DNA from: M3007 sp043764095
GTDB taxonomy: Bacteria > Bacteroidota > Bacteroidia > Chitinophagales > Saprospiraceae
Length of the DNA stretch: 64,000 bases
Assembly: GCA_043764095.1 (NCBI GenBank)
Contig: JAYUKX010000016.1
Coordinates: 7,728-71,727 of the forward strand
Reading direction: 5' to 3'
Positions 61,166-64,000 of the stretch are shown in pieces. The position numbers were made by a program, and so were the translations under genes. The number at the start of each line of letters is the position of its first letter. The first letter of the stretch is position 1. Under the pieces are notes generated by a model. That model had not been told where the DNA came from. It did no database searches and worked only from the letters and a program-made list of their open reading frames with translations.

Positions 61166-61927
61166 CTATTTACCCCCAGTCAGCCATTGTTTAAAATCCG
61201 AAGCCCGCTCGGTACTCACAATCGTTTCTATTTCTGAAGGAGGATCCAAATCAATTTTAATCCGAGATTTAGAATATGGGTGCATTTCCTTGATGGCCGA
61301 AATATGGATAATAAATTGCCGATTGATCCTGTAAAACACGGATTGGTTGAGCATTCCTTCTAATTTGTCCAACGGATAATCAATGGGAAAGCGTTTATGG
61401 GTGTTTTTGGTGACCAAAAAAGAAATTTTGTCACGGGTATAAAAATAGGCTATATCGTCCATGTCAATAAGGCGAATACTTTGCCCCAATTTGACCAAAA
61501 TTCGCCGCAACAAAGGGGTTTGTGGCTGTTGTAACTTGTCCAATAATACCTGATAATCGGGCAATGCCACTTTATGCAGGCTACGATATTTCTCTATGGC
61601 CGCCGCCACCTCGGCTGGTTTAATGGGTTTCATCAGGTAATCAATGGCATTTACTTTAAATGCTTTAAGGGCGTATTCGTCGTATGCCGTAGTAAAAACC
61701 ACAGGGCATTTGACGGTACAATGCTCAAATATTTCAAAACTGGAACCATCGGCCAGTTGAATATCCATAAAAATAAGATCCGGCGCAGGGTTATTGCGCA
61801 GCCAATCAATGGACGCTTCTACACTATCCAGACTTTTGACAATTTCGATGGCCGCATCGGCTTCTTTTAATATTTTTTCTAAACGACGCACAGCGGCATC
61901 CTCATCTTCAATCAGCAGTACTTTCAT
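61166..61927 (-). CDS. LytTR-family response regulator (second copy)
   Basis: 253 residues. Receiver domain with LLIEDEDAA, phosphoacceptor D55 in LIFMDIQLADGSSFEIF, T in TTAY and K in MKPIK; LytTR DNA-binding domain from about 150 (RRILVKLGQSIRLIDMDDIAYFY). Cotranscribed after the sensor gene, 29 nt apart. Confidence 0.87.
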   Translation of the reverse strand: MKVLLIEDEDAAVRRLEKILKEADAAIEIVKSLDSVEASIDWLRNNPAPDLIFMDIQLADGSSFEIFEHCTVKCPVVFTTAYDEYALKAFKVNAIDYLMKPIKPAEVAAAIEKYRSLHKVALPDYQVLLDKLQQPQTPLLRRILVKLGQSIRLIDMDDIAYFYTRDKISFLVTKNTHKRFPIDYPLDKLEGMLNQSVFYRINRQFIIHISAIKEMHPYSKSRIKIDLDPPSEIETIVSTERASDFKQWLTGGK

Positions 61928-61956
61928 GTTGCTCTTTTTTTTGCGAATAAATCGAA

Positions 61957-64000
61957 TTAATCCAGTGGAATTTTCACTATAAAACTCCCATTACTTTGTT
62001 CCACTACTACTTTTTTACCCGTAAGTACTTCGTAGCGTTGGGCAAGGTTTTGCAAGCCAAATCGCGTACCTGGCTCTGGTTTTATTTTTAAATTTTTATT
62101 ATTTTTGACAACAATAGTGTCGTTATTTTCCAAATAAATATCAATTTTGAGGGGTTGTTTTTTGGAAATAACATTGTGTTTAACGGCATTTTCCAACAAC
62201 ATTTGCAGCGTAAGCGGCATCACTCGCCCAATAGGTTCTGGCACATCAATATGGATCTGAAGGGCATCTTCAAATCGTTTTTTTAAGAGAAAACCAAAAT
62301 TACGGGCAATGTCCAAATCTTCGGATAACGGAATAAAATTCTTTTCCCGATGCACCATAATGCTTCGGTAAAAATCGGCGAGGTGCTGAACATAATCCAC
62401 GGCCATTTCGGGGCTTTCTTCTATAATTGTGATGAGTGTATTGAAACTATTAAAAAGAAAATGAGGGCTAATTTGCGTTTTCAATACATCCAATTGTGCC
62501 GCTATTTTTTCATTTTCCATTTCTTGCACCACCTTGAGCCGCTGCTCCCGCACTTTGATATACCACCGAATCAACGTCCCCAATATAGCCATAATGGCGA
62601 GTACAAACCACCATTCGGCCCAAAAAGGTTTCCGAATCGTAAAGGTATAGGTTGCTTCCGCGGTCTGCTCGAAATAACCATGTTCGCTACTTTGAACCCT
62701 AAAACAATACTGCCCCGGCGGCAAATTGGGGTAAGAGGCCATCCGGTCTTTGGAGATCGTCCAATCTGGATCAAAACCATCTAATTTGTACCGATAATAC
62801 ACCAAAGTGGGGTTAGTCAACCAAATACCTGCGTATTCAAAAATAAGATGATTTTTATCATAAGCAAAAGTATGATCATGCTCGAAATCAATATTTTGAG
62901 CCACATTCACTACTGTTTTTATCAAAGTAGAGGGGTCAATTTCAAAAGTTTGTACATAACCCGCCACCCTACTCACGCCCGAGGCCGTTCCCAACCATAC
63001 GTTACCCAACGGATCTGTGCAGGCTGCATTGAGGCTAATATCTGAAATAGCAACGCCTGCATTTTCGCCCAAAAAAGAAATATGCCCTGTTTCGGGTGTC
63101 AACACATCAATACCATTGCTGTAACCCATCACCAATTGCCCATGGCCTGTGATCGCCAAACTATTGATTTGCGTGCTGTGCAAATGGTCTTTGAGCGTAT
63201 ATTGTTTTAACTGTACGCCATCGAAACGCCAAAGGCTCGTTTGGTCTCCGCTGAACCAAATACGGCCATCGTGGTCTTCCACAACGGAATAAATCGTTTT
63301 TAAGGAAACCCCGCCTGACTCGGTCCAATTCCGCCATTTTCCATGTTCCCAAACACCCAGCCCGTGCCCATCGGTACAGCACCAAACCCGCCCTTTGGAA
63401 TCGCAGAAAATTTTATAAACATAGTATTTAGCCGCCTCAGCATGGTCGCTTATGGACTCAAAATCAATCACTTGGAAGGTATTTCGATGCACCACAACAA
63501 TACCGCCCAAGGTGGCCACCCACACAAGATCACCCACAACTTCCATGCTCAAGATACTACCATTAGGCAGACCATCCGAGATCGTCATCCGTTTTATTCT
63601 TTTGCCTGCTGTGTCATACACACTAATGCCTTCACCAAAAGTGCCTGCCCATATTTGATTTTCGGGCGTACGGAGTAGAGCGATGATATTGCTGTTTTTT
63701 TGCCCAATTTGAACCCATTGATTTGATTTTTGGACAAAAAGCCCTGTTTGGTTGCCAGCCCACACCCTGCCTGATTGCTCTGTGCAAATGGCTTGTACGC
63801 TACTAAAACTGGTTGCTTCGTGCAATACACTCAAATTAGCCGAAAATACCGTTCCGTTTTCACCCAAAAGCCACAGTAGTCCCTCGCGGTCGCGTAACAC
63901 TTGTTTGGCTTTGGTGGGAGGCTTTATCAATTGGACAATACCTTTAAGATCGCTGTGCAACAACCCACCTTCGGAAGTAGTGATCCACAATTCAACGTCA
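61957..64000 (-). CDS. LytS-type propeller sensor histidine kinase, N-terminus beyond the right edge
   Basis: At least 680 residues are visible and the frame is open at 64000 (ends in DVELWITTSEGG). Propeller blades of the type GRVWAGNQTGLFVQKSNQW and GRIWFSGDQTSLWRFDG are followed by a Y_Y_Y segment (DLPPGQYCFRVQSSE-like), a membrane helix (WWFVLAIMAILGTLIRWYI), and a His_kinase module with QISPHFLFNSFNTLI and the N-box LLENAVKHN. Paralogue of the 33800-36793 sensor, with the usual LFN motif. Confidence 0.87.
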   Translation of the reverse strand, partial: DVELWITTSEGGLLHSDLKGIVQLIKPPTKAKQVLRDREGLLWLLGENGTVFSANLSVLHEATSFSSVQAICTEQSGRVWAGNQTGLFVQKSNQWVQIGQKNSNIIALLRTPENQIWAGTFGEGISVYDTAGKRIKRMTISDGLPNGSILSMEVVGDLVWVATLGGIVVVHRNTFQVIDFESISDHAEAAKYYVYKIFCDSKGRVWCCTDGHGLGVWEHGKWRNWTESGGVSLKTIYSVVEDHDGRIWFSGDQTSLWRFDGVQLKQYTLKDHLHSTQINSLAITGHGQLVMGYSNGIDVLTPETGHISFLGENAGVAISDISLNAACTDPLGNVWLGTASGVSRVAGYVQTFEIDPSTLIKTVVNVAQNIDFEHDHTFAYDKNHLIFEYAGIWLTNPTLVYYRYKLDGFDPDWTISKDRMASYPNLPPGQYCFRVQSSEHGYFEQTAEATYTFTIRKPFWAEWWFVLAIMAILGTLIRWYIKVREQRLKVVQEMENEKIAAQLDVLKTQISPHFLFNSFNTLITIIEESPEMAVDYVQHLADFYRSIMVHREKNFIPLSEDLDIARNFGFLLKKRFEDALQIHIDVPEPIGRVMPLTLQMLLENAVKHNVISKKQPLKIDIYLENNDTIVVKNNKNLKIKPEPGTRFGLQNLAQRYEVLTGKKVVVEQSNGSFIVKIPLD

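Overview
The window looks like chromosomal DNA of a Bacteroidota bacterium, probably of the Saprospirales/Chitinophagales type. That placement is inferred from a gliding gene (gldG), DUF3127 and DUF5916 proteins, LytS/LytTR signalling pairs, SusC-like outer-membrane barrels, the bifunctional rhamnulose-phosphate aldolase/dehydrogenase, and the phylum promoter box TAnnTTTG seen ahead of many genes. I see no tRNA, rRNA, CRISPR array, phage or intact insertion sequence.

Layout. 1-18 kb is mixed housekeeping: the start of a class III cyclase, a Pif1-like helicase, an M29 aminopeptidase, gldG, an OmpA/SPOR-like protein, a TlpA-like thioredoxin protein, an AlkB-type hydroxylase divergent from its probable ferredoxin reductase, an NfeD-flotillin pair, an M23 endopeptidase and a gamma-glutamyltransferase. 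20-33 kb is a sugar island. One minus-strand operon reads araR-araA-araB-GH127-GH51-araD-transporter: two secreted arabinofuranosidases release L-arabinose, AraA/AraB/AraD feed it into the pentose phosphate pathway, and AraR (Nudix type) probably represses from a palindrome overlying the -33 element. A Uma2-type gene and a rhamnose-type aldolase/dehydrogenase lie beyond it. 33.2-37.5 kb carries a LytS-type propeller sensor with its LytTR regulator, preceded by a 58-bp tandem repeat and a symmetric array of four LytTR-like sites.

37.8-51.1 kb is a stress-type island of small genes: CsbD, YtxH, fasciclin, lipocalin, PA2169-type four-helix protein, Kazal lipoprotein, pterin carbinolamine dehydratase, alpha/beta hydrolase and NAD(P)H-hydrate dehydratase, plus a coupled operon of PIG-L deacetylase, DUF6496 protein, GT4 glycosyltransferase and GH100-like hydrolase. 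Four promoter-like segments there share a GTGAA box exactly 56 nt ahead of a YACCTTTG -7 box, which points to a common regulon. Two genes in the island look broken.

51-64 kb holds envelope genes on the minus strand (outer-membrane barrel, OmpA protein, DCC thioredoxin-like protein, DUF3127, oligopeptide-type binding lipoprotein, DUF5916 barrel) and a second LytS/LytTR pair cut by the right edge.

Intergenic DNA is rich in large imperfect palindromes (4914-5072, 8518-8815, 10334-10499, 18241-18414, 58130-58231) and in short dispersed repeats, one of which has a copy inside araB.
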